NCBI GenBank assembly: GCA_026708685.1
Contig: JAPOUL010000057.1
Coordinates: 56,780-120,779, forward strand
Direction: 5' to 3'
From: Bacteroidota bacterium
Lineage (GTDB): Bacteria > Bacteroidota > Rhodothermia > Rhodothermales > Bin80
DNA: 64,000 bases
Shown piece by piece: positions 37,688 through 46,358 of the stretch. Positions within the stretch are counted from its first letter, which is position 1, and each line of letters begins with the position of its first letter. The notes under the pieces were generated by a model. The model did no database searches, had not been told where the DNA came from, and saw only the letters and a list, made by a program, of their open reading frames with translations. Position numbers and translations under genes: made by a program.

Positions 37688-38662
37688 TTAGGATTCAGAA
37701 AGATAAGTAAGAATTCCGATCTCAAGGCCATGTGCAAGCATTTCGCGATAGTCTACTTCTATCAGACGCTGCTCCTCCTCAGGCATTGAGATGGCAGTAA
37801 CCTCCGCCAGAATGGCGGGAACAGAGGAGCTCATCAACACCATAAAGGGGCCGGGGCGTGCACCCCAGTCTGCCAGAGCATGGTTGACATCCCTCATCTG
37901 GGATACCATTGCATGTTGGATGTGAGTTGCGAGTTTGCGGCTTTCTTCAATACGCAAGGTTTGACCAGCTTCATCAAGGATGTTTTGCCACTCACCGATG
38001 CTGTAATCGGAACCAATGTTTTCTTGTGCGGCCAAGGACTGAGCCCGTTCGTCTCCTTGGGGGCTAAAATAAAACGTTTCAATGAATGCGACGGTATCTA
38101 TCGGTAGGGCATTGAAATGCAAGGATAGAAACAGATCCACTTGATTGTTTTTTGTAAAATCAACGCGCTCACGGAGGCTGAGCGTCTTGTCTTCCCGACG
38201 AGTGAGCAGTACGTTGATTCCTTTGGCTTTCAGTCTTCTTTCCAATCGCAGGGCAAGATCAAGCGTGAGCGTTTTTTCATACATTCCAGCTGGTCCTACA
38301 GCACCAGGGTCACGTCCTCCATGTCCAGGGTCTATGGCAATGGTTCTGACGTTGAGTCCATAGATCTGAGAGAGGGACGGATCCTCTTGGTTGGGCTCAA
38401 GGCTGGACATGTGTTCCAGCGAAGCACGGAGCGTTTGTTCCGCCTCTGACGGGGGCAAATCGGATGAAAGGGTCGGGTTAGGGGAAGAGACTTCATCCAT
38501 GCCAAAATAGAATGCCGCTACACTACCGATGACCAACAGCAGGATGACCATGATCAGTTTCCGTCTGTTCTTTGGTGATGCAGTGTCGTGCCCAAGAAGT
38601 TTCCTATTATCCTTGTATACTTCTTCAAGAACGGACTTTCGGCGGCGGTTCTGAGTTTTCAT
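37688..38662 (-). CDS. N-acetylmuramoyl-L-alanine amidase (Amidase_3)
   Basis: 324 residues. A short basic cytoplasmic N-terminus and one membrane helix (about 36-52) are followed by a linker and the zinc amidase domain from about 110: IAIDPGHGGRDPGAVG with the first His, YEKTLTLDLA with Glu, LFLSLHFNA with the second His, and the catalytic Glu in AILAEVTAIS. It cleaves the amide between MurNAc and the stem peptide in the periplasm. An insertion of about 50 residues after the second His (TFYFSPQGDERAQSLAAQ and so on) may be the regulatory helix found in AmiB/C-type enzymes. It lies between thyA and the MamK-like gene. Confidence 0.92.
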   Translation of the reverse strand: MKTQNRRRKSVLEEVYKDNRKLLGHDTASPKNRRKLIMVILLLVIGSVAAFYFGMDEVSSPNPTLSSDLPPSEAEQTLRASLEHMSSLEPNQEDPSLSQIYGLNVRTIAIDPGHGGRDPGAVGPAGMYEKTLTLDLALRLERRLKAKGINVLLTRREDKTLSLRERVDFTKNNQVDLFLSLHFNALPIDTVAFIETFYFSPQGDERAQSLAAQENIGSDYSIGEWQNILDEAGQTLRIEESRKLATHIQHAMVSQMRDVNHALADWGARPGPFMVLMSSSVPAILAEVTAISMPEEEQRLIEVDYREMLAHGLEIGILTYLSES

Positions 38663-38696
38663 GATTCAAACTTGATCAATGCCTCATAGAGTAGGG

Positions 38697-39590
38697 TCAT
38701 ACAGCGACAGGTGCTTTGATGGGTGGATGGTACTGATACCCCTGAAGGTCAAAATCGTCAAATGTATAGTCAAACAATGTGGGAGGTTTTTTGACGATGT
38801 TTAAATGCGGCAGGGGGTAGGGTTGTCGCTGTAGTTGTTGATTGACTTGGTCCAAATGGTTGAGATAGATATGAGCATCTCCAATGGTATAGATCAAATC
38901 TCCTAGTTCCAGATCCGTTTGGTGTGCAACCAAATGAGTTAACAGTGCATACTGTGCAATATTGAACGGTGCTCCCAGAAAAAGATCGTTGGATCGAATA
39001 TAGAGATGACAGGATAATTGATGGTCCTTGACGGAAAACTGAAAAAACATATGGCAAGGAGGAAGGGCCATTTGTGGGAGTTGCTCTGGGTTCCAGGCGC
39101 TGACGATATGACGGCGACTCCAAGGAGCGGTCTTGAGATCTTCTATGACGGTTTCAATCTGATCAACTCCAGAAAAGTCACGCCATTGTTTCCCATAGAC
39201 GGGGCCAAGGTCTCCCCATTGTTCGGCAAATCCATCTTGGTTTCGAATCAACTCTTCAAATTCAGACTGACAGGAGGCCCACTCCTCTGAGTCAGATGAA
39301 GGAACCGTGAGATTCTGATGGAGGAGATAGCTTTTTAGCGGCCATGCCGTCCAGATTGAAATCCCTTGATCAACCAAGGGCTTGATATTGGTGGAGCCCG
39401 ATAGAAACCATAAAAGTTCACAGGCAAGCCCCCGAAACCACACACGCTTGGTGGTACAAATGGGAAATCCCTCGTGCAAGGGAAAACGCATCTGATACCC
39501 AAAAACGCTGACCGTTCCCGTACCAGTACGATCACGGCATTCGTGGCCATGATCAACAACATGACGTAACAGATCTAGATACTGACGCAT
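38697..39590 (-). CDS. thyA: Thymidylate synthase
   Basis: 297 residues from the ATG at 39590, preceded by AGGA; an ATG at 39614 is also in frame. The family motifs are complete: [27 protein letters not shown], the catalytic Cys in [11 protein letters not shown], and [17 protein letters not shown] with the dUMP-binding Asn. An insert of about 30 residues follows [10 protein letters not shown] compared with E. coli ThyA. It methylates dUMP with methylene-tetrahydrofolate. It heads a minus-strand unit ending in folA, which regenerates its cofactor. Confidence 0.95.
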   Translation of the reverse strand: MRQYLDLLRHVVDHGHECRDRTGTGTVSVFGYQMRFPLHEGFPICTTKRVWFRGLACELLWFLSGSTNIKPLVDQGISIWTAWPLKSYLLHQNLTVPSSDSEEWASCQSEFEELIRNQDGFAEQWGDLGPVYGKQWRDFSGVDQIETVIEDLKTAPWSRRHIVSAWNPEQLPQMALPPCHMFFQFSVKDHQLSCHLYIRSNDLFLGAPFNIAQYALLTHLVAHQTDLELGDLIYTIGDAHIYLNHLDQVNQQLQRQPYPLPHLNIVKKPPTLFDYTFDDFDLQGYQYHPPIKAPVAV

Positions 39591-39849
39591 GGGAGGATTC
39601 CTATAGTGGATCATTGTACGAATGATAGGTGGTGTCGGTCCGTTCTTTTACCATTAATGGAACGTGTGAGCACATCTTGAAGAAATCAATCGGATCGTTC
39701 TACGTCAGTGATGCGGGAGAAAGAAAGATCAACTCATGAGTCTACCATATCCATCGGATAGGGATGGGGTATGAAACAGGACTTGATGCCCGAAAGATCG
39801 CTTTGCAATGGGGTTGATCTGATCATGAGAGACGGTTGAGAGTTCCATC
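39591..39849. other. Short gene-free border of the accessory island
   Basis: About 260 bases between the thyA start and the decayed oxygenase copy. No coding frame or structured element was identified. It should hold the thyA promoter. Confidence 0.4.
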
Positions 39850-40384
39850 ATGATCAAGATTGAGAAACTTTTTAGTCTCAATCATGACTATCGCTGGGGT
39901 TTGTCAGAAGTGACCATTCCGTGCTCCAATGGGCTACGAATCTATCAATTCCTTTGGCAACAAGCGGTTGATTGTCTCCTTTTGCATAGCAGTGAGCCGC
40001 CGGCTGAGCCTTCGGACTGGATGATCAGAAATGAAATACCAGACACGGATGAACTTCTAAAAGAGCTCAAGGCATTTTGCAGGAACCCGAATGTGCAAAC
40101 GAAGAGATTTGAAGTGGACAAGAAAGGGAGGGATCATCCTCGAAAATTCATTAAAGACCTCAATTTAGATGTCGATGATAGGACTCAACGGAAAGGGAGG
40201 TCATAGATTTTGGTCTGCACCAAAAACCGGGATGGTCACAAGCGAAGGTTCCATGAGCATCCTTGGATTAGAGTACTTTGAGAAGCTAATGATGATCTAT
40301 CCTCATGGTGAACACCAAAACGGTGATGCTGAGTGCATGCAATACCTTAAAGCGGCAATGGAGGCATCCCCAAGGTCATTTTGA
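39850..40384 (+). pseudogene. Decayed copy of the oxygenase-associated C-terminal region
   Basis: The first frame (39850-40206) aligns with the C-terminal part of the protein encoded at 21240-23612: FLWQQAVDCLLLHSSEPPAE matches ILWEHSAKFLLQRSSVPPAK, and KELKAFCRNPNVQTKRFEVD matches RDLRTFCLDPTAKTMRFTVN. A TAG at 40204 stops the frame, but the same frame continues with ILVCTKNRDGHKRRFHEH, matching TLVCTKNRNSYKRRLEEY. A shift then moves the alignment into the frame ending at 40384 (EYFEKLMMIYPHGE and so on). The oxygenase domain itself is absent. It is thus a truncated, mutated paralogue fragment. Confidence 0.68.
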
Positions 40385-40507
40385 GTCCAAAGGATAGATG
40401 ATCATATTGGATGTAGGCGTGGTGTATAGCGTCCAAGAGTTTGTTGTCAACGACAATGGAAAAGTTTGGTTTTGGGATAAGAGAATTTCGTCGATTGACG
40501 CGGCGAA

Positions 40508-41674
40508 TCATGGCAGTCCGGGAATTTTGAATGGGTCTGGCTCCGATTGGATCCGAACTAATGCATGGTACATGGATTGCATTGGCATAGAGAAGCCAGC
40601 CTTGCTCTTCACGAGTGCCCCATAGCGTACATATCGGGCAAATACACATTCTGCATCAAGCCGATCACAACCTGAAACCATGAGTGCATTCATGATGTCT
40701 GGTTTGTGCAGATAGGGGTTGGGGGATGCGTGATGGATGCAGTCAAGTAGGATCCCTCCATATTTGCGTTTTATATGTGCAAATGCGTAGTGGCGAAAAT
40801 AGAAGTCTTTGGATTCGCGCCCTGTAGCTAAAACCTCCCGAAGCCCATTGCTTGTCATAACTCCTTGACAGGTTAGTAGATGATCTGCGGCATGCTGTGC
40901 GTAAGAACTGGTAAAAAGTGGAAACCCGTGCGTTTCTTTGATGATCGCATCCTCCCATTCAGTCGTTGGGCCTTTTGCCTTGCCATCCTTGATCATCCAA
41001 TCTCGGATGATCAAACGCTCCTCATCTTCGCTGAGCCACCCAATGTCCTTGATATTTTCATCAGGGAAACGATAGCCTGCTTTTTTGAAACTGTTACGAG
41101 TCAGTGGATTTCCAGCCGCGATAAAGACAGCGGGCCTGCCAAGATCCCCAGATTCAATGCGTTGGAAGAGATGGCGGACAACGGAAGCCATACTTGGTGG
41201 CACGGCCCAGTCATAGTTGATGTAATGTGCCTTGCGTCTGATCAAGAGAATTGGAGACGAGCCTCCGTCAAGTACCCTGTCCATCATTTCAATAAGGTGT
41301 TTGACGCGTGCACTCATTTCGGAGTATCTGTGTACGGGGTCTTTGAGTGTTCGTCCGTGTATCCTGTGGCGAACACGAACCTCTTGACCTTTGATCTGTG
41401 CAAGAAGTTCAATGGGGTGCCACATGGAATCGTACGAAAGATCAATAGGGATCCATCCCATACTGGCTCCCATCTTCCAACACTGATCCAGTAGAGCAAT
41501 CTTACCTGAGCCTCCAGGTCCTTCAATCAGCAAAGTGGTTCCACCACGCCCCGCTTTCTTTAATTTAGAGAGAACTTCACAGAGTGGGGTAAGGATGTGT
41601 GACCGCCCATGAAAATGCTTGGCAATTCCGATATCGGAGAGGTGGGGATAGGGGGATGGATATTTCTCATGCAT
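40508..41674 (-). CDS. AAA/STAND-type ATPase with altered Walker motifs
   Basis: 388 residues from the ATG at 41674; the frame is open to 41779 but the extra part lacks coding character. The P-loop region reads LLIEGPGGSGKIALLDQCW, where Ile replaces the Thr/Ser that normally follows the Lys. The expected Walker B position reads ILLIRRKAHYI, where hhhhD(D/E)AH would be usual, so the metal-binding acidic pair is lost. A sensor-like Asn in VFIAAGNPL and a C-terminal helical part remain. It resembles ATP-binding proteins of mobile or defence islands. It may be a nucleotide-binding pseudo-enzyme or a gene in early decay; no partner is obvious. Confidence 0.55.
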   Translation of the reverse strand: MHEKYPSPYPHLSDIGIAKHFHGRSHILTPLCEVLSKLKKAGRGGTTLLIEGPGGSGKIALLDQCWKMGASMGWIPIDLSYDSMWHPIELLAQIKGQEVRVRHRIHGRTLKDPVHRYSEMSARVKHLIEMMDRVLDGGSSPILLIRRKAHYINYDWAVPPSMASVVRHLFQRIESGDLGRPAVFIAAGNPLTRNSFKKAGYRFPDENIKDIGWLSEDEERLIIRDWMIKDGKAKGPTTEWEDAIIKETHGFPLFTSSYAQHAADHLLTCQGVMTSNGLREVLATGRESKDFYFRHYAFAHIKRKYGGILLDCIHHASPNPYLHKPDIMNALMVSGCDRLDAECVFARYVRYGALVKSKAGFSMPMQSMYHALVRIQSEPDPFKIPGLP

Positions 41675-42482
41675 AAAACGTCTTCTGGTTGGTGTGTGCA
41701 AAGAAAACGATAACCCTTCTTCTATGTTTCTAAAAAAGAATATAGAACCAGTCGGGGTGCTATTAAGGGAGGCTACCAAGTGGGCAGTATCCAGGGTCGC
41801 TGATGCCGATGCAATCCACGGTCGCGGATCAGGTCGTCGTAGTGATGAAGTTCCTGTTATGGGAATGGATCAAAAGGGATAGCCGATGAGGTAAATATTG
41901 ACTGCCCAACCCGAAAAGAGAGGAGGCAAAAAATGGAAATGTGGTGGTCGGAAGGCTATTTGCATAGCAAGTTGATAGGAATTGAGAGATTTACGTTCGG
42001 TTGTGTGAGGGCTGATGGTGAATTCCATGGGCTATGTGACGATCAATGATCTGTAATTTTATGAGGAAGTATCCTATGTTTTAAGGTATTGCGGGTCTCA
42101 TTTTCATGAAATGATCATGAACAAACGGTCGGAGGCCGTGTATACAGATTGAACTAAAAAGACCAGCAAAGCATTTGGTAAAGATCTAATTCTTAGATCA
42201 ATATTTGCCATCCTTTCAAAGATCCTCTTGGGTGAGTTTCAGTTACTGACGGTTAAGATTGTTGCCCAAGCCTAAGATGAGATTTCCCATCTACCTGACT
42301 TCCACTAGACGTAGGGTTCATGCCAAACAAATATTTGGGGCGGAGATGGAGAAAAGATGATACCACTCACGATCTGTACCATTTTTACATTTGATGTTAA
42401 TCCAGAAACTTGTAGTAAGCATTGTTGTGGTGTTTTTGACACGGGCACTTGCTTTCATGTTGATCACCAGTACCCATAGAGG
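41675..42482. other. Gene-poor stretch within the accessory island
   Basis: About 800 bases. Apart from one 38-codon frame with a strong ribosome binding site (41933-42049) no convincing gene, tRNA or repeat was found. Short frames on both strands have no recognisable content. Composition is A+T rich like the rest of the island. Confidence 0.4.
41933..42049 (+). CDS. Possible 38-residue small protein
   Basis: ATG at 41933 is preceded by AGAGGAGGCAAAAA, one of the strongest ribosome binding sites in the window. The frame encodes MEMWWSEGYLHSKLIGIERF and ends CDDQ before the TGA at 42047-42049. There is no signal, membrane helix or known family. It could be a leftover 5' end of a larger gene or a true small protein; evidence rests on the binding site alone. 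Confidence 0.25.
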   Translation: MEMWWSEGYLHSKLIGIERFTFGCVRADGEFHGLCDDQ

Positions 42483-43052
42483 ATGAGGCAAATTAGTTTT
42501 CCGTCGATAAGGGTTTACGAAACCGATCACGCCCCCCAACTGCCTCATGGAATGATGTCTTTTACGCTCATTGAGGGTGCAGCAGTGCGGTTCACATTAA
42601 ATCATTGTGTGCATGGGGAGGCGGGTATAGATGACATCCTTAAAGCATTAAAAAACATGAAGCCCCATCTGCCCGAGTATTTACATGGATTTGTAGATGC
42701 CCTGCTACACATCAAAACAGTGCTCATGGAACTGGAATTTGACGAGCTCATTGCTGAGGACAGTGATTTTGATGCGTTCGTCAGGGAGCAACAAGCCATC
42801 ATCAAAAACATGGGTAGTGACCTGCGAACTTGGTCTATCACCGATATATGCAAGGCTGCGGTGGTGCATTACCTTTATCGTGCACATCCAGATCTATACC
42901 AATCCATGCTGGACCATGAGATTGCAGAGGAACTTGGCATCCAGACCAAGAAGGTTCATTTTAATGGTGTTGAGGATAGGTTCTGGGAGGCAACCAACTG
43001 GCTTTTTGAAGAAATAGGACACTACTATCAACTCACTGGGAGGCTGTTATGA
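42483..43052 (+). CDS. Hypothetical protein of the accessory island
   Basis: 189 residues from the ATG at 42483 (an ATGATG at 42549-42552 is an alternative). The protein is soluble, rich in His and acidic residues, mostly helical in the second half (HGFVDALLHIKTVLMELEF, DICKAAVVHYLYRAHPDLYQ), and ends IGHYYQLTGRLL. No family recognised. Its stop overlaps a downstream ATG (ATGA at 43049-43052), the arrangement of coupled gene pairs, but the second frame is only 32 codons long. Confidence 0.58.
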   Translation: MRQISFPSIRVYETDHAPQLPHGMMSFTLIEGAAVRFTLNHCVHGEAGIDDILKALKNMKPHLPEYLHGFVDALLHIKTVLMELEFDELIAEDSDFDAFVREQQAIIKNMGSDLRTWSITDICKAAVVHYLYRAHPDLYQSMLDHEIAEELGIQTKKVHFNGVEDRFWEATNWLFEEIGHYYQLTGRLL

Positions 43053-43147
43053 CAAAGGATCAACTCAATACAGTCATTTCGTATGAGACTATGCAAGTGT
43101 TCAATACGCATGGATATGAATCAGTCATTGGTATAACCTATCTTTAG
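43049..43147 (+). CDS. Short coupled ORF, possibly a truncated gene
   Basis: 32 residues beginning MTKDQLNTVISYETMQVF, with the ATG overlapping the preceding stop. It ends at a TAG 30 bases before the GHKL gene. The coupling suggests that a longer second gene once followed and was cut short; as a complete protein it is not recognisable. Confidence 0.25.
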   Translation: MTKDQLNTVISYETMQVFNTHGYESVIGITYL

Positions 43148-43177
43148 GAAAACCAACAAAAATGTTACCGGTCAACA

Positions 43178-45216
43178 ATGAAACTGGAAACAAATCTTCC
43201 AAGTCGTTTGAGGAACACGAAACTACCTCAATCCAAGGGGTTGTTTCCCTTGTTTGAGGCGATCATCAATTCAATACATGGCTTGGAAGCGGGTGGAATC
43301 TCCGCTGATGAGGGGCAGATTCTTGTGATGATTGAACGTGAAGGATCTCCTCTTTTTGATGAGACATCAGATGCTTCTTTGCCAAATAGTTCTGAGCCTA
43401 TTGTTGGTTTCAAAGTGATTGACAATGGTATCGGATTTAATGATGAAAACTTTCAATCATTTATTACGCTTGATACTCAATACAAGATTGACAAAGGAGG
43501 AAGAGGTATTGGTCGACTACTCTGGCTCAAAGCATTTGACAGGGTTGAGATTGAGAGTTGCTTTTTGAGTGACCAAGGTGCACATAAGCAAAGAAATTTT
43601 CATTTTAGCCCCGAGGGAATCTCCAATCATAACATCCAAGATACAGATGATCAGATCAAAAGAAATACATCTATTCACCTCCGAGGCTTTATGGATCCCT
43701 TCCGTTCCAATACGCCCAAGACAGCTTCTGCTATAGCAAGATCTATCGTTGAGTATTGCCTGTGGTATTTTGTGCGACCCGGAGGGGCACCAAGAATTAT
43801 GCTTGTAGATCGGGGGGATAAGATTTCACTGAATGGTCTATATGAGAGTCTCATGCATACATCCGCAGACTTTGATTGGATCCAAATCAAAGATATCCAA
43901 TTTGATCTTCTACATGTTAAACTTAGATCTACTACTTCATCTATTCACTCTATAGGATATTGTGCTGACGATCGCCTCGTTGAAAAGGAGAAGTTGAACA
44001 AGTATATTCTTGGACTCCATGGTAAGATCAGCAATGGGGAGGAGTTCGTTTACATGTGCTATGTGAGCTCCAGCCTCCTCAATGAAAGAGTTGATCCTGT
44101 ACGAAATACTTTGATATTTCACCTGATTCAGGGGGACTCTTTGACGCTACCGAAATCAGCTGGAATGAAATTAGCCAAGGAGTTGTTGCGAAAATATCCG
44201 ATCATCTTCGTGAATATATTGATAAGATCAATCAACATGTGCAGGATCGAATACATGAATTTGTATCAAAAAAAGCACCACGTTATCGTCCCATTCTTCA
44301 ACATCTAAATATAGAAGGATTAAATATTGATCCTGAAGGTTCGGATAAAGATCTTGAACTCGTACTTCATCGCCAATATGCAGAGATGGAGAGTCAGCTT
44401 CTGACAGAAGGTCATGATCTGATGAAACCACAAAACGGGGAGTCTCTTGAAGATTATCATGAACGAATAAGCTCTTATTTGCGTAAGGTTGAAGATGTAA
44501 AAAAATCTGATCTTGCGAACTATGTTACCCATCGTAGAGTGGTCATAGACTTATTGAAGAAGGCGATTAAGCGTAAACCGGATGCATCTTACGTTCGTGA
44601 AGAAATGATCCATAAGCTTTTGATGCCAATGCAAATTGAATCATCGGAAGTTCTGCAAGATTACTGCAACCTATGGTTGATTGATGAAAGATTGGCGTTT
44701 CATGAGTATCTGGCATCGGATAAAACATTATCCTCAATGCCTATCACGGGGTCAAAATCATCGAAGGAGCCAGATCTATTAGCATTGAATGTTTTTGATA
44801 GCCCATTACTGGTTTCTGACAGCCCTACTCCTCCTTTGGCTTCGATTGTGATCGTTGAAATCAAACGGCCCATGCGCAATGATGCAACCCAGGGAGAAAA
44901 AAAGGATCCTGTTGTGCAGGCCCTCAACTACTTGGAGAAGACTCGAGAAGGAGGTGTACGAACGAAGCAAGGCCGTCCAATTCCAGCTTCGGATAACATT
45001 CCAGGGTTTTGCTATGTGATTTGTGATCTCACTCCGACCATTGTAAACCGCTGCAATTTGCAAGATCTTTCACGAACGAGTGATGGCATGGGTTACTTTG
45101 GCTACAACAAGAACTTTCAAGCATATATAGAAGTCATTTCTTTTGATCGATTAGTGAACATGGCGATGGAGCGTAACCGTGCATTTTTTGATAAACTTAG
45201 ACTTCCTGCCAGCTAA
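43178..45216 (+). pseudogene. GHKL (MORC/Hsp90-like) ATPase fused to PD-(D/E)XK-like nuclease, split by a one-base frameshift
   Basis: Two overlapping frames (43178-44308 and 44239-45216) encode one protein. The first carries the GHKL ATPase motifs: N-box FEAIINSIHG (Glu27, Asn31), G1 VIDNGIGF (Asp82) and G2 DKGGRGIGRLLW. The second carries a probable PD-(D/E)XK site: EPDLLALN (Asp179 of that frame) and VIVEIKRP (Glu207, Lys209). Restoring one T in the T-run at 44110-44112 joins them as VRNTFDISPDSGGLFDATEI, giving an intact 679-residue protein. Combinations of GHKL ATPases with nuclease domains occur in prokaryotic MORC-like and other defence loci; the role here is inferred. As sequenced the gene is broken, unless this is a sequencing error, a slippage site or a phase-variable tract. 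Confidence 0.8.
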
Positions 45217-45828
45217 ACATTTTTATGAAACGCTTCCGTTACGATGACTATAGCATCAAAATTTTTAGGGAAGTGCCACGTTTTGATTGTTTGGTTGTAA
45301 ATCATTAGTAACGTTAGGGAAACGATTCATTTTTCAATGAACCAATGTTTAATGTTTAGTGAAGGTAGAAAGTCATCGCCCCCGTACTGAAGTGCGAGGT
45401 TTTAAAAGAGCATCTTGCTGACCAGATTCAGAACGAAACGCATGTTTCGATCTACGTTACTATTGGTTCAAGCCCTACCATGGGGGTGCTCCCTAATCCA
45501 ATGCTGTGTTACGTACACGCTGGGTTCAGCAGAAAACGGGTGCAATTCAAACGCATGGGTAACATGTCGAGTGCAGACCATCTTCGGAAGGCGTTTTAGC
45601 AACGTCAATGACAATTCCGACATGGCGAGGTAGCGCCTGCTATTTACCCGAAATGATAAGGCTCTATATGGTTGGATATTGCCAGTGCGGGGAGTTAGTC
45701 GTGACCAATGGTTGAGGCTCGCTTTCCTTTCCGTACCTGTAGAGTAGGACGGGGTTTCCAGAGAGGTACTTGAAGACACATTCTCCAATGAATTGAATAT
45801 GTGTCATTTTATCGTCACACGCAAGTTT
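45217..45828. other. Non-coding stretch covering the distal part of an IS200/IS605 remnant
   Basis: About 600 bases without an intact gene. On the minus strand one frame contains KYLSGNPVLLYRYGKES, which resembles the tail that follows the zinc finger in TnpB proteins of IS200/IS605 elements, but no other TnpB motif survives. A short imperfect palindrome lies near 45380-45399. The part below 45370 shows nothing recognisable. Confidence 0.4.
45380..45399. repeat. Imperfect palindrome, possible IS200/IS605 right-end hairpin
   Basis: CCCCGTACTGAAGTGCGAGG folds into a nine-pair stem with one mismatch and one G-T pair around a two-base loop. Sub-terminal hairpins of this kind are the ends recognised by TnpA of the HUH type. 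The position fits the distal end of the remnant described here. Confidence 0.35.
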
Positions 45829-46035
45829 TCAGACGCACTTGTATTTATTATGTTTCAATACGTCGTAAATCATCTGTAAAGGTGCATCTCCAAAGGAAAC
45901 TGCAAAATAGGATAGAGACCACAGATACCACTTAGAATTATTGACTGGTAAATATGATTTAGGGGAATGAAACCTAACCAAGATGTGATTGTACCAACAC
46001 CTAATTATAGATATTTTTCGTTGATTATCCAGCAC
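45829..46035 (-). pseudogene. TnpA (HUH, IS200/IS605) transposase remnant
   Basis: 68 codons. ISIIRCWYNHILVRFHSPKS resembles the region with the HUH motif (D-H-hydrophobic-H-hydrophobic-L) in the TnpA family, but the first His of the motif is replaced (YNHILV). LWSLSYFAVSFGDAPLQMIY strongly resembles the conserved (L)WSPSYF...SxG stretch near the end of TnpA, which precedes the last helix. The N-terminal third and the segment between these two parts, including most of the catalytic Tyr helix, are missing. It cannot be an active enzyme. Confidence 0.6.
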
Positions 46036-46052
46036 TCACTAATTATCATTTC

Positions 46053-46292
46053 ATGAATAGTTTAAATCACGAATTCAAATGGTTCTTGAAGAATCGTGAT
46101 GACCTGATACGTAGATACGAAGGTCATTTTTTAGTCATAAAAAATCAAGAAATTCTTGGGGTTTATGATGATGACATGGATGCAATTCGCCATACTATCT
46201 CAGATCATGAATTAGGTACATTTTTGGTTCAAAAATGTACTTCTGATCCGTACAGTATCACGGCCAAGTTTCATTCTTGGGTTCGGGTTTGA
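46053..46292 (+). CDS. Small DUF5678-like protein
   Basis: 79 residues: FKWFLKNRDDLIRRYEGHFL, VIKNQEILGVYDDDMDAI and then HELGTFLVQKCTSDPYSI, ending FHSWVRV. This pattern (residues for the tail of a helix, a short beta hairpin with GVYD, and a closing FLVQKC-F-S-V strand) matches the DUF5678 family of small soluble proteins from memory. In other genomes this family is frequently followed by an aspartyl-protease-like gene. Here the next gene is a GIY-YIG nuclease 66 bases downstream. Function unknown. Confidence 0.68.
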   Translation: MNSLNHEFKWFLKNRDDLIRRYEGHFLVIKNQEILGVYDDDMDAIRHTISDHELGTFLVQKCTSDPYSITAKFHSWVRV

Positions 46293-46358
46293 TGGACGAT
46301 ATGCCATTAGACCCTCCATTTACCACCTACAGTAATGGAGTGTTGAAAGAGCTTTGCA

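Larger units (their letters stand above)
45370..46035 (-). mobile_element. Decayed IS200/IS605-type element
   Basis: On the minus strand a TnpA-like fragment (45829-46035) is followed by a stretch with a TnpB-tail-like segment and an end palindrome near 45380. This is the order tnpA, tnpB, right end of the IS605 group. All coding parts are truncated. The boundaries are approximate, because the left end could not be located with confidence. Confidence 0.5.

Noticed and set aside
45466..45490. GGTTCAAGCCC resembling a tRNA T-arm
   Set aside because: The flanking bases cannot form the five-pair T-stem or an acceptor stem, and no anticodon arm lies upstream.
45415..45788. Frames of 72 (plus) and 106 (minus) codons as genes
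   Set aside because: They lie in the decayed IS200/IS605 stretch, neither has a coherent domain, and only a short TnpB-tail-like segment in another frame is recognisable.
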